From NCBI GenBank assembly GCA_903934285.1, contig CAIZNN010000181.1, positions 48,765-112,764 on the forward strand: a stretch of 64,000 nt of DNA. Reading direction: 5' to 3'. Below are positions 15,193 through 24,527 of the stretch, one piece after another. A model generated the notes under the pieces. It had not been told where the DNA came from. It did no database searches and was given only the letters and a program-made list of their open reading frames with translations. The stretch is from Akkermansiaceae bacterium (lineage in GTDB: Bacteria > Verrucomicrobiota > Verrucomicrobiia > Verrucomicrobiales > Akkermansiaceae). Numbering within the stretch: position 1 is the stretch's first letter; each line of letters begins with the position of its first letter. The position numbers and the translations under genes were made by a program.

Positions 15193-17139
15193 TCAACTCT
15201 CGAAGTAGGTGTAGCCGGCCAACCCCGCCCGGTACATGTCGAGAATTTCACGACGTTCCTTGGGTGAGATGAGCCCGTCGGCCACAGCCTGCTCAGCGAA
15301 CGAGCGGAAACGTGTGACCAGTTCCTTCGGATCGAATTCCACGTAGGTGAGCACATCGGCCACCGTGTCGCCTTCCACCTCATGGGTGTACACCGGCTTG
15401 CCCTTTTCCATATGCACCCCGACGACATTGGTGTCGCCCAACAAGTTGTGCAGATCACCCAGGGTTTCCTGATAGGCTCCCACCAGAAAGACCGCGACGT
15501 AGTACGGCTCATCCGGCTTGAGCCCGTGCAGGGGCAAAACCTTGGCCACGTCCTCCTTGTCGATGAAGTGATCGATTTTCCCATCGCAATCGCAGGTGAT
15601 GTCTGCCAGCACCGCGCGGTTCTTCGGCTTCTCATCCAACCGGTGAATCGGCATCACCGGGAAAATCTGGTCAATCGCCCATGAGTCGGGCAACGATTGG
15701 AACAAACTGAAGTTGCCGTAATAAAAATCCACCAGCGTCGATGACAGCTCGCGCAGATCCTCCGGAATATCCTCCAACTCCGCTATCAACTTGGAAATGC
15801 GCGTGATGATATGCCAAAACCAGGCTTCCGCCAACCCCCGCTCGCGCAGCGTGGCACTGCCATAGAAAAACTGGGCGCGCATCTGATCCCGATAGTAGGC
15901 GGCGTCGTTGAAGCACTCTTGCAGGTTCTTCTTGGAAACCACCTTGTTCACCTCGATGAGATTGAGCAGACTCTGCGGCGCATGCTCGGGCACCACCGGC
16001 GCCTTATCGCTGCTTTGCGCGCTGGTCACATCCAGAATGTTGAACACCAACACCGAGTAGTACGCCACCACCGCACGACCGCTCTCCGACACCAGAGTCG
16101 GATGCTCCACGCCGGCCTTGTCGCAGACTTGGGAGATCACCTCCACAATGTCCATGCAGTATTCGGGTATCGAATAGTTGCACGAGGAATGAAAATTCGT
16201 GTGCGACCCATCGTAATCCACCGCCATCCCGCCGCCGATGTCCAGCACTCCCATCGGCGCCCCTTCCTTGACCAAATCACAGTACATGCGCACCGCCTCA
16301 GTGGCCCCTTCGCGGATCGCCGCTATGTTGGGAATCTGCGACCCCTGATGATAGTGGAGCATTTTCAAACAATCCAGCTGGCCCGCTTCCTTGAGCCGAT
16401 CCACCACATCGATCACTTGCGAGGCATTCAGCCCAAACACCGATTTGTCACCGGCGCTGTCCTGCCAGTGGCCGGAGCCACGGGTGGAAAGACGCACGCG
16501 AATGCCCAGATTGGGCAGCACGCCGATTCGCCGCGACCGCTCCAGAATCAACTCGAGTTCCGACGGCATTTCCAACACCAACATCACCCTGAGCCCCATC
16601 TTCTTCGCATGCAGCGCCAGATCAATGAATTCCTCGTCCTTGTAGCCATTGCAGATGATGTAGGCCTCCGGATCGTGCATGTGCGCCAGGGCGGCTATCA
16701 GTTCCGGCTTGGACCCCGCTTCCAGCCCGTAGTGGTACTTTTTGCCAAACTCCGAGATTTCCTCAATGACCTGCCGCTGTTGGTTGACCTTGATCGGGTA
16801 CACGCCACGGTACTCGCCTCCGTAGCCATGTTCCTTGATCGCCTTGCGAAACGATTGGTTGATTTCCGTGATCCGCGAATGCAGCAAATCCCGGAACCGC
16901 AGCAACACCGGCAGATGCGTGCCCCGATCATGCAATCCTTCGATCACATCAAACAACGCCACCTCCGCCGCCGCATCCTCATCCGCCAATCGCACCGTCA
17001 CCTGCCCCTTCTTGTTCACCCCGAAAAACCCGTGCCCCCATTTCTCCACACCATAAAGCTCGGCGGATTGGTCGGGAGTCCAAGCCTTGGCGACTTTGCG
17101 CTTGACGACTTTCCTGGATGACAAGGGGGGCGGAACCAT
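15193..17139 (-). CDS. speA: Biosynthetic arginine decarboxylase
   Basis: SpeA is a PLP fold-III enzyme that converts arginine to agmatine, the first step of the ADC route to putrescine and spermidine. The 648-residue length is close to E. coli SpeA (658). Visible blocks are PIKVNQQRQVIEEI near residue 113, which contains the PLP lysine, LHYHQGSQIPN near 265, LDIGGGMAVDY near 302 and the C-terminal CDCDGKID active-site region. It is monocistronic in appearance, with 86 nt to the regulator gene downstream and about 150 nt to glnB upstream. Confidence 0.96.
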   Translation of the reverse strand: MVPPPLSSRKVVKRKVAKAWTPDQSAELYGVEKWGHGFFGVNKKGQVTVRLADEDAAAEVALFDVIEGLHDRGTHLPVLLRFRDLLHSRITEINQSFRKAIKEHGYGGEYRGVYPIKVNQQRQVIEEISEFGKKYHYGLEAGSKPELIAALAHMHDPEAYIICNGYKDEEFIDLALHAKKMGLRVMLVLEMPSELELILERSRRIGVLPNLGIRVRLSTRGSGHWQDSAGDKSVFGLNASQVIDVVDRLKEAGQLDCLKMLHYHQGSQIPNIAAIREGATEAVRMYCDLVKEGAPMGVLDIGGGMAVDYDGSHTNFHSSCNYSIPEYCMDIVEVISQVCDKAGVEHPTLVSESGRAVVAYYSVLVFNILDVTSAQSSDKAPVVPEHAPQSLLNLIEVNKVVSKKNLQECFNDAAYYRDQMRAQFFYGSATLRERGLAEAWFWHIITRISKLIAELEDIPEDLRELSSTLVDFYYGNFSLFQSLPDSWAIDQIFPVMPIHRLDEKPKNRAVLADITCDCDGKIDHFIDKEDVAKVLPLHGLKPDEPYYVAVFLVGAYQETLGDLHNLLGDTNVVGVHMEKGKPVYTHEVEGDTVADVLTYVEFDPKELVTRFRSFAEQAVADGLISPKERREILDMYRAGLAGYTYFES

Positions 17140-17286
17140 GATGTATGAATCGAAATTTTGTCCCGCCCGACGGACGGCGCGGCAGTATGCTCACTGCAGC
17201 CGCAGGTTCAATCTCGAACATCCACAAATTCCGGGTCACGCCTCATCGCGTCCTGCCACCTCCCCACCACCGCAACCGGCCTCGAT

Positions 17287-17760
<474 letters not shown>

Positions 17761-17767
17761 TCACTTG

Positions 17768-18940
17768 TCACCCGATGGCCCTGACCACCAATTGTCTGGC
17801 GCTGAACAAGCTGCCGTGAGCGTCTTCGCGCAAGGCCCGTGCTCCGCTCGTGCGTTGCGGCCCGAAATGCCCGCGATAGTGCTGAAACAGCCCATCCACA
17901 TACGATTTCGAGCCCAACACCAATCCATCTGAGAAATACCTCACCCGGCAGCGCAACAACGCGCCGCGGCTCAATTTCCCCAGCCGCTGCTTTTCTGCCG
18001 CCGATTCCTCATTTGAGAATCCCGCCTTCGTCCTTGCGCCGCCGGCTTGGGCGGTCGTCCGCAATTGGCCGTCCTCAAACAACCAGCAGCGATACACTTC
18101 CGCCGCGCTCATGCCTTTGGCCACGGCGGGGGTGTCCCACGCCGTCGCGCCGCGCTCGCCGTGGCCGGCCACCTGGCACAGCCCCAGGCGTGCCGCCTTG
18201 CCGCCGCCCATTGCTTCGCCGTAGCCGCACCACCGATAATCCTTCGGATCTTTGACCATGCCCGCGCGTACCGGGTTGAGGTCGATATAAGCTGCTATCG
18301 TCCGCAGCGCCTCGCCATCCTCCACCAGCACGCTCTTGAAGCGTTCCATCCACAGCGTGCCGCGCCGTCCCCGGTGCCTGTTGTACCAGCGTGAAAACCT
18401 CTCCTTCAGCTCCTTGACAAACACCGGCAGGTTGCACATCCGACGCAGATAGCCGGCGATGAGTGCCTCCGCATCCTCCGGCATCCCGCCTGTCCGCAGG
18501 TCCGCCAACTCTGCCCGCAGTGCTGCGATATAGGTCCGCGAATAGAGCAGGCGCAAGTGGTCGAGCAAGTGTTCCTCGCCGTCCGGGCCGGCAAATTGCG
18601 CCACGAACTCGTCGTGGGACGGCACCCGCGCCAGCACGTGAAAATGGTTGTCCATCATTGCGTAGGTGCGGATTTCCACCCCGGCAAAGCGTGCCAAGCG
18701 CCACATCAGGCGGCGCAGCGCTTCTTTCTCCGTGTCGCCGAGCAAGCGTTCGCCGCCCGCGGTGCGGCTCATGATGTGGTAGCTCGCCCCGTCCGCCGCA
18801 CCCAGCACGAGCCGCCGCCTCCGCCCCTTCCACCCGCGGGCGAACACCTGCCCGAGGCACGCCCCCGTCGGCAATTCAATCCGTGCCAGGGGCGAGAGCG
18901 TGCGTCGCGGCACCCCTGCATCCCCCACCGTCGCTTCCAT
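17768..18940 (-). CDS. REP-associated tyrosine transposase (RAYT, Y1/IS200-like)
   Basis: This is a single-copy, domesticated-looking Y1 transposase. The motif YHIMSRTAGGERLLGD and the HUH-type block MMDNHFHVL are followed by the RAYT-typical WYNRHRGRRGTLW, FKSVLVE and YIDLNPVRAGMVKDP. A further C-terminal region (KSYVDGLFQHYRGHFG) is common in RAYTs. The track ORF runs to 19264 and would overlap mnmA. I place the start at the ATG at 18940, which leaves out a low-complexity RESRES stretch, and 19084 is the alternative. No insertion-sequence ends are visible. Two REP-like hairpins occur elsewhere in the window. Confidence 0.82.
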   Translation of the reverse strand: MEATVGDAGVPRRTLSPLARIELPTGACLGQVFARGWKGRRRRLVLGAADGASYHIMSRTAGGERLLGDTEKEALRRLMWRLARFAGVEIRTYAMMDNHFHVLARVPSHDEFVAQFAGPDGEEHLLDHLRLLYSRTYIAALRAELADLRTGGMPEDAEALIAGYLRRMCNLPVFVKELKERFSRWYNRHRGRRGTLWMERFKSVLVEDGEALRTIAAYIDLNPVRAGMVKDPKDYRWCGYGEAMGGGKAARLGLCQVAGHGERGATAWDTPAVAKGMSAAEVYRCWLFEDGQLRTTAQAGGARTKAGFSNEESAAEKQRLGKLSRGALLRCRVRYFSDGLVLGSKSYVDGLFQHYRGHFGPQRTSGARALREDAHGSLFSARQLVVRAIG

Positions 18941-18960
18941 TTCGTCATGTCCTGGCCCAT

Positions 18961-19005
18961 CCCTCGACTCCCTCGACTCCCTCGACTCCCTCAACTCCCT
19001 CGACT
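18961..19005. repeat. Five tandem 9-bp units, CCCTCGACT
   Basis: Units 1-3 and 5 are identical and unit 4 has one change (CCCTCAACT). The array lies just upstream of the proposed RAYT start, in the 266-nt divergent gap before mnmA. If the longer RAYT frame were real, it would encode RES repeats. Confidence 0.85.
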
Positions 19006-19206
19006 CCCTCCCATTCCCTCCGCCGGCCAACCCGGATTCGACCATCGCACTCAACGTATTACACCCACGGCACGGCAATTTCATAACACAACAAGAGCGG
19101 GTTTCGTCGAGCGAGTCAAGAACATAATGCCTGGCAGCATGTGCCTGGCCGCATATCGTTGAAATCTGAGTCTTGAAAGTGGGGGCTGGTTTTGCACACT
19201 CAGCGC

Positions 19207-20295
19207 ATGGCGAAGGTGATGGTGGGATTATCCGGCGGGGTTGACAGCGCGGTGGCGGCGGCACTGCTGGTGGAGCAGGGGCATGAGGTAGTCGCCGGCT
19301 ACATGAAGAATTGGATCAATGAGGAGGGGCTGCCTGGGGATTGCCCGTGGGAACAGGACATTGAAGACGCACGGGCAGTGGCCAAAACGTTGGGGATCGA
19401 GTTTCGAGTGATCGATTTGATCGGGGCCTATCGCGCGCGGATAGTCGACTATCTCATCGATGGCTACCGCGCGGGCATCACGCCCAATCCGGATGTGTGG
19501 TGCAATCGAGAAATGAAGTTTGGAGTGTTTCTGGATTACGCGCTGGCCCAAGGCTTCGAATTGGTGGCCACCGGTCATTACGTCCGCAAGCGCACCCTGA
19601 GTGACGGCACGGCGGTCATACTGCGGGGCGCCGATCCTAACAAGGATCAGAGCTATTTTCTGTCGCTGCTGACGCCACACCAGGCGAGACACGGGTTGTT
19701 TCCGAGCGGCGAAATGCTCAAGCCGCAAGTGCGGGAAACCGCGCGGCGCTTTGGGCTGGCGGTGGCAGAGAAGAAAGACAGCCAGGGGATTTGCTTTCTT
19801 GGGCAAGTGAAAATGAGTGATTTCTTACGCCACTATCTGCCGGATTCGGTCGGCGAGATTGTGGATACGACAGGGCGGGTGATGGGTGAGCACCGCGGCT
19901 TGCATCTCTATACCATCGGCCAACGCAAAGGACATGGGGTGGCCTCGCCGCGCGAGGGCATGGCGTATGTGGTGGTGGGCAAGAACCACGCCAAGAACCA
20001 ATTGGTCATCGGCTGGGACCGCGTGGATTCGCCGGGGCTATACGCGCAGCATTGCGTGATCGGCAGCATTTCGTCGCTAGCGGGGCCGTTGGAATCAAGA
20101 CAGCGGGTAGACGCCCAACCGCGCTACCGGTCGCGCGCGGAGAGCGCAACTGTGCAACCCCGCGACGGTGGCAAACTGGACCTGGTGTTCCGCAACCCGC
20201 AACGCGCCATCGCCCCCGGCCAAATCTGCGCGTTTTATGACGGCGGCCAACTCCTCGGCGGCGGCGTGTTTGAAGAGATCCTGGACCGGGAATAG
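19207..20295 (+). CDS. mnmA: tRNA-specific 2-thiouridylase
   Basis: MnmA installs the 2-thio group on U34 of Lys, Glu and Gln tRNAs. The PP-loop GLSGGVDSAVAAALL opens the protein, and ATG 19207 (MAKVMVGLSGG) is preferred over 19192. The insertion DCPWEQDIEDARAVA, the NPDVWCN block with the first catalytic cysteine, and GICFLGQVKMSDFL with the second are present. The length is 362 residues. It is divergent from the RAYT and convergent with yidC. Asp-Val-Trp in NPDVWCN varies slightly from the usual NPCVxCN, so the upstream cysteine is replaced while the catalytic one stays. Confidence 0.94.
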   Translation: MAKVMVGLSGGVDSAVAAALLVEQGHEVVAGYMKNWINEEGLPGDCPWEQDIEDARAVAKTLGIEFRVIDLIGAYRARIVDYLIDGYRAGITPNPDVWCNREMKFGVFLDYALAQGFELVATGHYVRKRTLSDGTAVILRGADPNKDQSYFLSLLTPHQARHGLFPSGEMLKPQVRETARRFGLAVAEKKDSQGICFLGQVKMSDFLRHYLPDSVGEIVDTTGRVMGEHRGLHLYTIGQRKGHGVASPREGMAYVVVGKNHAKNQLVIGWDRVDSPGLYAQHCVIGSISSLAGPLESRQRVDAQPRYRSRAESATVQPRDGGKLDLVFRNPQRAIAPGQICAFYDGGQLLGGGVFEEILDRE

Positions 20296-20301
20296 GAATC
20301 G

Positions 20302-20352
20302 GTCCGGCGGGTCATTGTGTCCGGCGAGTCATTGTGTCCGGCGGGTCATCGG
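20302..20352. repeat. Three tandem 17-bp units after mnmA
   Basis: GTCCGGCGGGTCATTGT is repeated three times with one or two changes per unit, immediately after the mnmA stop. It is non-coding and the period is not a multiple of three. Confidence 0.8.
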
Positions 20353-20469
20353 TGCCGCGCCGCACGCAAGGCGCCACCCTTCACGAGCGGCGCACGGCGG
20401 CGGCTTTCCCCCACGGGGCTTGGCAAGCCGCGTTGCCTGGTGGCCAACCCTTGGCGAGGCTTCGCCTCA

Positions 20470-20504
20470 GACCCAAGACCCAAGACCCAAGACCCAAGGC
20501 CCAA
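20470..20504. repeat. Five tandem 7-bp units, GACCCAA
   Basis: There are four exact GACCCAA units and one GGCCCAA in the gap between convergent mnmA and yidC. The reverse complement TTGGGTC differs by one base from the ATGGGTC heptamer array at the end of the window. Confidence 0.85.
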
Positions 20505-20552
20505 GGAGCAAGAATTCGACCTAACGAAATCACACGCATTGTTTCAAGGACA

Positions 20553-22415
20553 CTAGCCGCCGGTGCGCGGTGGGGGGCGCTTTTTCTGCGGGTCGGGGGC
20601 GGTTTTTGCTGAGGAGGAACCGCTTTGCTGCCGCGATTTTTGAGCGGTGGCCTGTTGTTCGGCCATGCGCTGGACCCAGCTTTTCTTACCACCATCCTTG
20701 CGGAGCTTGAGTTCAGGCTCGGGGATGCGGTTCATGAGCCAGGTTTGACCGATGGAGAAGATGTTCTGGGTGGTCCAATACAAGGCGAGAGCCGAGGCGA
20801 AGTTATAGCAAAAGAAGAAGAACATGAACGGCATGAACATGATGATGCGCTGTTGCATGGCGTCCCCGGTCTTGGGCGTCATCCTGATTTGCAGGAAGCT
20901 GGAGATCGCCATCACCACCGGGAGGAAGTTGATCGGCACGCCGCCCCAATACATCAGCGTATCGGGCTGGGAGAGATCGTTCACCCAGAGGAACCCCTGG
21001 CCCCGCAGCTCCACCGCATATTGCAACATGCGATAAAAGCCAAAAAAGATCGGGATTTGAATGAACATAGGCAGACAGCCGCCGAGCGGGTTGATGCCAT
21101 ATTTCCGATAGAGCCCCATTGTCTCGGTGTTGAGCTTGTTGGGGTCGTCGGCGTATTTCGCTTTCAGCTTGGCCATTTCCGGCTGGAGCTTACTCATCCG
21201 CTTCATGGTGTGAGTGGACTTGGCATGCAACGGCCAAATGACTATCCGGACCACGATGGTGAGGAAAATGATGGCCAGCCCCCATGCCCATTTTTTGGCG
21301 ATGCCATTGAGATAATAGTGGAAGAAGTTGAGGGTGCGGTTGAGCACGTTGGAGACCACGCCGAACCATCCATATTGCATGAGATCTTCCCAGCCGTTGC
21401 CCATTTTGCGGAGCATGGGGTTGTGTTTGGGACCGATGAAGACGCGGCAGGCGATGGTATGTTTGGCGTTCGGCTCGAGTGAGACATCCGGCAGCCGGAG
21501 TCCTGCCCGAATCGACGGCAGCGCAGTGGCGCCGTCCTTGAGTTTGACTTTGGAGGGTTTGGCCCACACGGTCGTCTGCAGCGACTCCTTAGGTCGAATG
21601 GCGGTGGCGAAGAACTGGTTGGTCACGCCGGCATATTGGATTTTCTTGTCCGCCGGACTGTTGACAATGGATTTTTCGGTGGACAGCCAGCCGCCTGTGA
21701 AACTTGAGGCATCCGTGAAGCTCATCGAATTATTCTCAAGCCAGAACACGCCGGTCTGCTGAATGACCTCTGCCTGATAGAGGGGTGCGGCTTCGCCAAC
21801 ATAAATGCTCCATTGTTGCAGGTTGAGCGCGGCGGCCGAGGCGTTGTCGAATTGCAGGTCGAAATCCAGCAGGTACGGGGCGCCGGGCTCGCCGGTAGCG
21901 ACCAAGCTGAAGGTCTTCTTGACCACCAGGCCGGATTCCAGTTTGGCGGCGTAGACGACCTTGGTGCCGGGAACCGACTCCGCCTCATCGTAGGAGTAGC
22001 TGATGTTTACGAGGGATTCATCGGCAGCCGCCAAGCCGCCGATGGGTCCGCCGCCGCGTTCATTGATGCGGACGAACTCCTTGTGATTGCCGACCTGGAA
22101 TTCGGTCTTGAAATCGGCGAATTTGATGCCGCCGCCGATATTGGAAAAGGTGAATAAGACCTTGTCGGTAGCCAGGGTGACGAACTCCTCCTCGACGGGC
22201 GGCGGCGGCGGATCGACGAGGAGGCCGGCGGTGGCAGGAGCCAGGGGCCCCTCAGCCGGAGCCGCGGGGGTGGCGGGCAGGTCCTTTTGCAGGGCCTCCT
22301 GGCGGGCCTTGTCCTGACGGGTCTTGTCTTGGGCAGTCTTGTTGGATTGGAGGAGTCCGACGGCTAACAACGAGCCGCAGACAGCGAGAACAACCCAGGT
22401 TTTTCGGTCATACAT
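20553..22415 (-). CDS. yidC: Membrane protein insertase YidC/Oxa1
   Basis: YidC inserts and folds inner-membrane proteins with or without SecYEG. The start at 22415 (MYDRKTWVVLAVCGSLLAVGLL) gives the first transmembrane segment at the N-terminus and removes overlap with yidD. The long periplasmic domain (residues about 60-350) and five C-terminal segments with LGGCLPMFIQIPIFFGFY are present, followed by a basic tail (KSWVQRMAEQQA, KKRPPPRTGG). The length is 620 residues, typical of Gram-negative YidC. It ends the conserved rpmH-rnpA-yidD-yidC operon. Confidence 0.95.
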   Translation of the reverse strand: MYDRKTWVVLAVCGSLLAVGLLQSNKTAQDKTRQDKARQEALQKDLPATPAAPAEGPLAPATAGLLVDPPPPPVEEEFVTLATDKVLFTFSNIGGGIKFADFKTEFQVGNHKEFVRINERGGGPIGGLAAADESLVNISYSYDEAESVPGTKVVYAAKLESGLVVKKTFSLVATGEPGAPYLLDFDLQFDNASAAALNLQQWSIYVGEAAPLYQAEVIQQTGVFWLENNSMSFTDASSFTGGWLSTEKSIVNSPADKKIQYAGVTNQFFATAIRPKESLQTTVWAKPSKVKLKDGATALPSIRAGLRLPDVSLEPNAKHTIACRVFIGPKHNPMLRKMGNGWEDLMQYGWFGVVSNVLNRTLNFFHYYLNGIAKKWAWGLAIIFLTIVVRIVIWPLHAKSTHTMKRMSKLQPEMAKLKAKYADDPNKLNTETMGLYRKYGINPLGGCLPMFIQIPIFFGFYRMLQYAVELRGQGFLWVNDLSQPDTLMYWGGVPINFLPVVMAISSFLQIRMTPKTGDAMQQRIIMFMPFMFFFFCYNFASALALYWTTQNIFSIGQTWLMNRIPEPELKLRKDGGKKSWVQRMAEQQATAQKSRQQSGSSSAKTAPDPQKKRPPPRTGG

Positions 22416-22435
22416 AAGTGGGGAGGAGAAGGGGG

Positions 22436-22741
22436 TTAGTGGTGCAGGTGATTGCAATGACGGGAATGGGCGGCATGGGAGGATGCCGCTGCCGGCGTCG
22501 GGGGGACCGGGTCATAACCACAACCACCCCACGGATGACAGCGGAAAATCCGACAAATGCCAAGCCAGCAACCACGCAGCGGGCCGTGGGCGTCGACGGC
22601 TTGCAGCAAATAGTTTGAACAGGTCGGGGTGAAGCGGCAACCGGCGGCGGGCCCGGCGGCAACTTTCAGCATGGGATTGAGCACCCGTTGGTAAAAGCGG
22701 ATTGCGATACGGATGAGCGTGCTGAACAAGTTAGAGATCAC
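22436..22741 (-). CDS. yidD: Membrane protein insertion efficiency factor YidD
   Basis: A small basic amphipathic membrane-associated protein that helps YidC. The family core is intact: IRFYQRVLNPML, GCRFTPTCSNYLLQAVDAHG and CHPWGGCGYDPVPP. No ATG sits at the conserved start. GTG at 22741 (ISNLFSTLIRIAIRFYQ follows) fits best, overlaps the rnpA stop by 11 nt and gives about 101 residues. The 145-residue track ORF has an unrelated N-terminal extension inside rnpA. A histidine/serine-rich tail (SSHAAHSRHCNHLHH) is unusual. Confidence 0.9.
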   Translation of the reverse strand: MISNLFSTLIRIAIRFYQRVLNPMLKVAAGPAAGCRFTPTCSNYLLQAVDAHGPLRGCWLGICRIFRCHPWGGCGYDPVPPTPAAASSHAAHSRHCNHLHH

Positions 22742-23102
22742 GTGGGGCTTCAGGACGGGGGAAAAGGCCCAAGCGCTTGGCCTGCTTGAACCAATCCGCC
22801 TGGAGTTCGGCGAAAGTGGCCCGTGCCGCGCCGGGGCGGGCGATGGTGACCAGGAACCGCCGGAGATCGGCAAATCCCGGGGCGTGGGCTTGCACCAACG
22901 CGCGGAAATGGCGGCGCAGCAGCACGCGGTCGTGCGCCTTGCCGCTGCGGCGGGTGGTGATGAAGCCGGTTCTCAAGGACTCCAGGGAGGGATCGGCGAG
23001 CGTGCTCAAGACGACGAAGCGCCCGGCTTTGGCTTGGCCGATGGACTTGACGCGAGCGAAGTCGGCGCGCCGGGTGATACTGAATTTCCGCGGGAGGCGC
23101 AT
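22731..23102 (-). CDS. rnpA: Ribonuclease P protein component
   Basis: RnpA binds the RNase P RNA and helps mature tRNA 5' ends. The 123-residue protein carries the family signature region as RRSGKAHDRVLLRRHFRAL, a variant of the usual RNxxKR block, and opens with RLPRKFSITRRADFARVKSIG. It lies between rpmH and yidD in the classical order. The RNase P RNA gene itself was not seen in the window. Confidence 0.9.
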   Translation of the reverse strand: MRLPRKFSITRRADFARVKSIGQAKAGRFVVLSTLADPSLESLRTGFITTRRSGKAHDRVLLRRHFRALVQAHAPGFADLRRFLVTIARPGAARATFAELQADWFKQAKRLGLFPRPEAPRDL

Positions 23103-23146
23103 GACGGGGACGCATCGGGCATCCGTGGCGGCGCGTCAACGGACGC

Positions 23147-23329
23147 TCAGGAATGCTGCTGCGTGTGGCGCGCGAACTGGATCTCCACGCCCTTGGGAAT
23201 CAGACGCTTGCGGCCTTTTTGGCGGCGGCGGCGCAGGATGTCGCGGCCGGATTTGGTGGCCATGCGGGCACGAAATCCGAATTGGTTTTTGCGGGTGCGC
23301 TTGGATGGCTGGTAGGTGCGTTTGCTCAT
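23147..23329 (-). CDS. rpmH: 50S ribosomal protein L34
   Basis: L34 is a 44-60 residue, very basic ribosomal protein. [23 protein letters not shown], read here in two parts, is the standard opening, and [16 protein letters not shown] is the standard body. The 60-residue length includes a longer C-terminal tail ([17 protein letters not shown]) than in proteobacteria. dnaA is not upstream, so this is not the usual origin neighbourhood. Confidence 0.96.
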   Translation of the reverse strand: MSKRTYQPSKRTRKNQFGFRARMATKSGRDILRRRRQKGRKRLIPKGVEIQFARHTQQHS

Positions 23330-23386
23330 GGCTGATGCCTGGGGGTGAAGAGTTGGGTGACCGCCGATACGTCCGTGCGGACGCGC

Positions 23387-23414
23387 AGCCTAGCCACAGA
23401 AACCCGCTTGTCAA
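23387..23414 (-). promoter_or_regulatory. Sigma-70-type promoter of the rpmH operon
   Basis: On the minus strand TTGACA is followed after 16 bases by TAGGCT, about 58 bases before the rpmH ATG. The -35 box is perfect and the -10 box is weak, with three mismatches to TATAAT. Confidence 0.5.
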
Positions 23415-23504
23415 TCCGCCAGTGTCAGGAAAAGCGAGATTTTTTCCGAATTTGCCACCTGCCCGGTCAGGACGGGGTGGGCAGGGGACGATGCCATGGG
23501 AAAT

Positions 23505-24527
23505 TCAATGGATTCCGTTCTTGCGGCAGGAGGAGGAACAACTGTTGCACTGGATGCAATGGTAAGACGAAATCGTCAATTGCTTGGTTTGGGGATTGCG
23601 GACGATGGCGTCAACCGGGCATTGTTTCTCGCAGATTCCGCATTGCACGCACTGGCTTTGTTCGATTTGGCGGCGCTTGAAGGCCACCATTGAAAACAGC
23701 CCCAGCAGCACCCCATACGGGCAGACGAAGCGGCAGAACGGCCGATAGACCCACAGCCCCAGCAGCACTGCGGCGGCGAAAATCCCCCATGCGGTGAGGT
23801 CCCCAACAAACAACACGCCCGGCTCGACCAAGCCGCCTTGCAGCCAGTGGCTGCCACGCTGAATCCAGCCGTAGCCGAAAAAGAAGGCGGTTTTGTAGGG
23901 ATCGAGCAAGCAGACGAGGAAACAGGTGCCGCGAAGAGCCAGCCAAGCGGTGGCCAGCAGCGCCACGACCGGCAGGCCGCGCAGGATGGCATGGGGAACA
24001 ACGGGGATTTTCAGCGGGCGTCGGCCGCCGAGCAGATGTTGGAGGACGCCGAGCGGACAGCCCGCCACACAAAACACCCGGCCCATGATCAAGGCCACCG
24101 CCAGTGGCAGCAAAAACATCACACCGGTGCTCAGCCCGATCAATTCCGGATGCCTCAGGCCAATCGCCAGATTCGCCACGGACCCGACCGGACAGATGCA
24201 GCCGCCGCGGATGAAGCCGAAGTAGAGCAGGGACATGACCGCGGGAATCCAAAACCGGCGGAAATGGACATGCCGCCACACCATCACGCAGCCGAGCAGC
24301 AGAATGGCCGCCAGCATCGCGATATCCGCCGCGAGCCACCCGCCGGACTCAGGCACAAATTGTTGCGGGCAGGATTGCTGGCGATAGGCGGAGATGACCT
24401 CATTGGAACTGATTTCCTGGGCGCTGGGGATTTTATAACACGGCGGCGCGGGCGCCGCCTCCTGCGCCACGGCAACCTGACCGACCGCCATCGCCAACCA
24501 AACGACCAGCCACCAGAGCGGCCTCAT
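23505..24527 (-). CDS. NapH/NosR-like membrane polyferredoxin
   Basis: A 340-residue membrane protein with an N-terminal signal or anchor (MRPLWWLVVWLAMAVGQ) and about five transmembrane segments. Cysteine motifs of the NapH/NosR type appear in order: CPVGSVANLA, FCVAGCPLG and FCRFVCPYG, then two C-terminal [4Fe-4S] motifs, CVQCGICEKQCP and CIQCNSCSSSC. Such proteins pass electrons from quinol across the membrane to periplasmic acceptors. It overlaps the NapG-like gene by 4 nt and ends a four-gene operon. The terminal acceptor is not encoded here. Confidence 0.85.
   Translation of the reverse strand: MRPLWWLVVWLAMAVGQVAVAQEAAPAPPCYKIPSAQEISSNEVISAYRQQSCPQQFVPESGGWLAADIAMLAAILLLGCVMVWRHVHFRRFWIPAVMSLLYFGFIRGGCICPVGSVANLAIGLRHPELIGLSTGVMFLLPLAVALIMGRVFCVAGCPLGVLQHLLGGRRPLKIPVVPHAILRGLPVVALLATAWLALRGTCFLVCLLDPYKTAFFFGYGWIQRGSHWLQGGLVEPGVLFVGDLTAWGIFAAAVLLGLWVYRPFCRFVCPYGVLLGLFSMVAFKRRQIEQSQCVQCGICEKQCPVDAIVRNPQTKQLTISSYHCIQCNSCSSSCRKNGIH

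Noticed and set aside
15811-17121. 436-residue plus-strand ORF opposite speA
   Set aside because: Antisense shadow of a high-GC gene. Its translation is rich in His, Arg and Gln with no recognisable family, while speA is unmistakable on the other strand.
23330-23504. Chromosome origin near rpmH
   Set aside because: No dnaA gene, no TTATCCACA-type boxes and no AT-rich unwinding region.
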